Shown here piece by piece: positions 63,785-64,000 of a stretch of DNA of 64,000 bases. A model generated the notes under the pieces. It was not told the DNA's origin and searched no databases. It saw nothing but the letters and a program-made list of their open reading frames with translations. The position numbers and the translations under genes are program-made. Source of the DNA: Onthophagus taurus (lineage: Eukaryota; Arthropoda; Insecta; Coleoptera; Scarabaeidae); contig NC_091972.1 of assembly GCF_036711975.1 (NCBI RefSeq), positions 2,609,001 to 2,673,000 on the forward strand, given 5' to 3'. Every line of letters begins with the position of its first letter. Within the stretch, counting starts at the first letter, position 1.

Positions 63785-64000
63785 TCGATGTTACTACCAC
63801 TAGATCTAGAACTAGAAACTAACATTAGCTAAAACATGCTAAACCCGAATGTTTCTAGTTCTAAATCTAATGTTAGTTCTGCTGATAGTGCAAGTGTTAA
63901 TTCTAGTTTTAGTTTAATAAAGATATAAAGATTCAAAAAAATTGATACATTTCTATTGAACTAAAACTAGAACTAACACTAGACTTAGAACTAGAAACAT
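63785..64000 (+). repeat. CTAG-family array, start, runs off the window
   Basis: ACTAGATCTAGAACTAGAAA, then AACCCGAATGTTTCTAGTTC, then TTCTAGTTTTAGTTTAATAA and a new arm at the window edge. It has the edge-type block (AATAAAGATATAAAG) seen at other array margins. Confidence 0.8.

Overview
The window is insect nuclear DNA. It is AT-rich, its genes have spliceosomal GT-AG introns (one only 50 bp), and it carries two full beta-tubulin genes that match the insect beta-1 (betaTub56D-type) and beta-3 (betaTub60D-type) paralogues. A beetle is a guess from the satellite-rich context and is not proven. No bacterial features are present.

Layout. 0-5 kb: a roughly 3.8 kb foldback element with 534-bp inverted arms, filled with two TA-flanked MITEs, a 122-bp tandem repeat and a dead transposase scrap. 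5.8-8.9 kb: a 183-bp satellite. 11.1-13.3 kb: an array of a palindromic repeat, called here the CTAG family. 15.2-17.8 kb: dead LINE pieces on the minus strand. 18.8-23.8 kb: beta-1 tubulin, whose only intron holds another CTAG array. 25-29.4 kb: a pile of nested LINE fragments. 31-39.4 kb: further CTAG arrays, broken at 37.6-38.3 kb by a 600-bp hairpin element whose arms each carry a hammerhead-ribozyme-like motif. 40.2-50.9 kb: beta-3 tubulin, whose 8.2 kb first intron is mostly two satellites (187 bp and a 181+181-bp dimer). 51.7-53.8 kb: a CTAG array inside a TA-flanked inverted-repeat element. 54.3-55.5 kb: a compact four-exon gene for a four-helix membrane protein I do not recognise. 57.0-61.3 kb: a 178-bp satellite with dimeric order. 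63.8 kb to the end: another CTAG array begins.

Functional picture. The only genes I can support are the two tubulins and the small membrane protein, all on the plus strand. The tubulins are paralogues with the same first-intron position (after codon 19), 16.4 kb apart, so they probably arose by tandem duplication. Everything else is repeat. Two ideas stand out. First, the CTAG family is a tandem array of near-perfect palindromes with array-specific spacers and occasional inverted centres. Second, the hairpin element carries paired hammerhead-like motifs of the kind known from Penelope-like elements and retrozymes. Exon boundaries, repeat periods and motif positions were read by eye from the sequence; none was tested by alignment or search.
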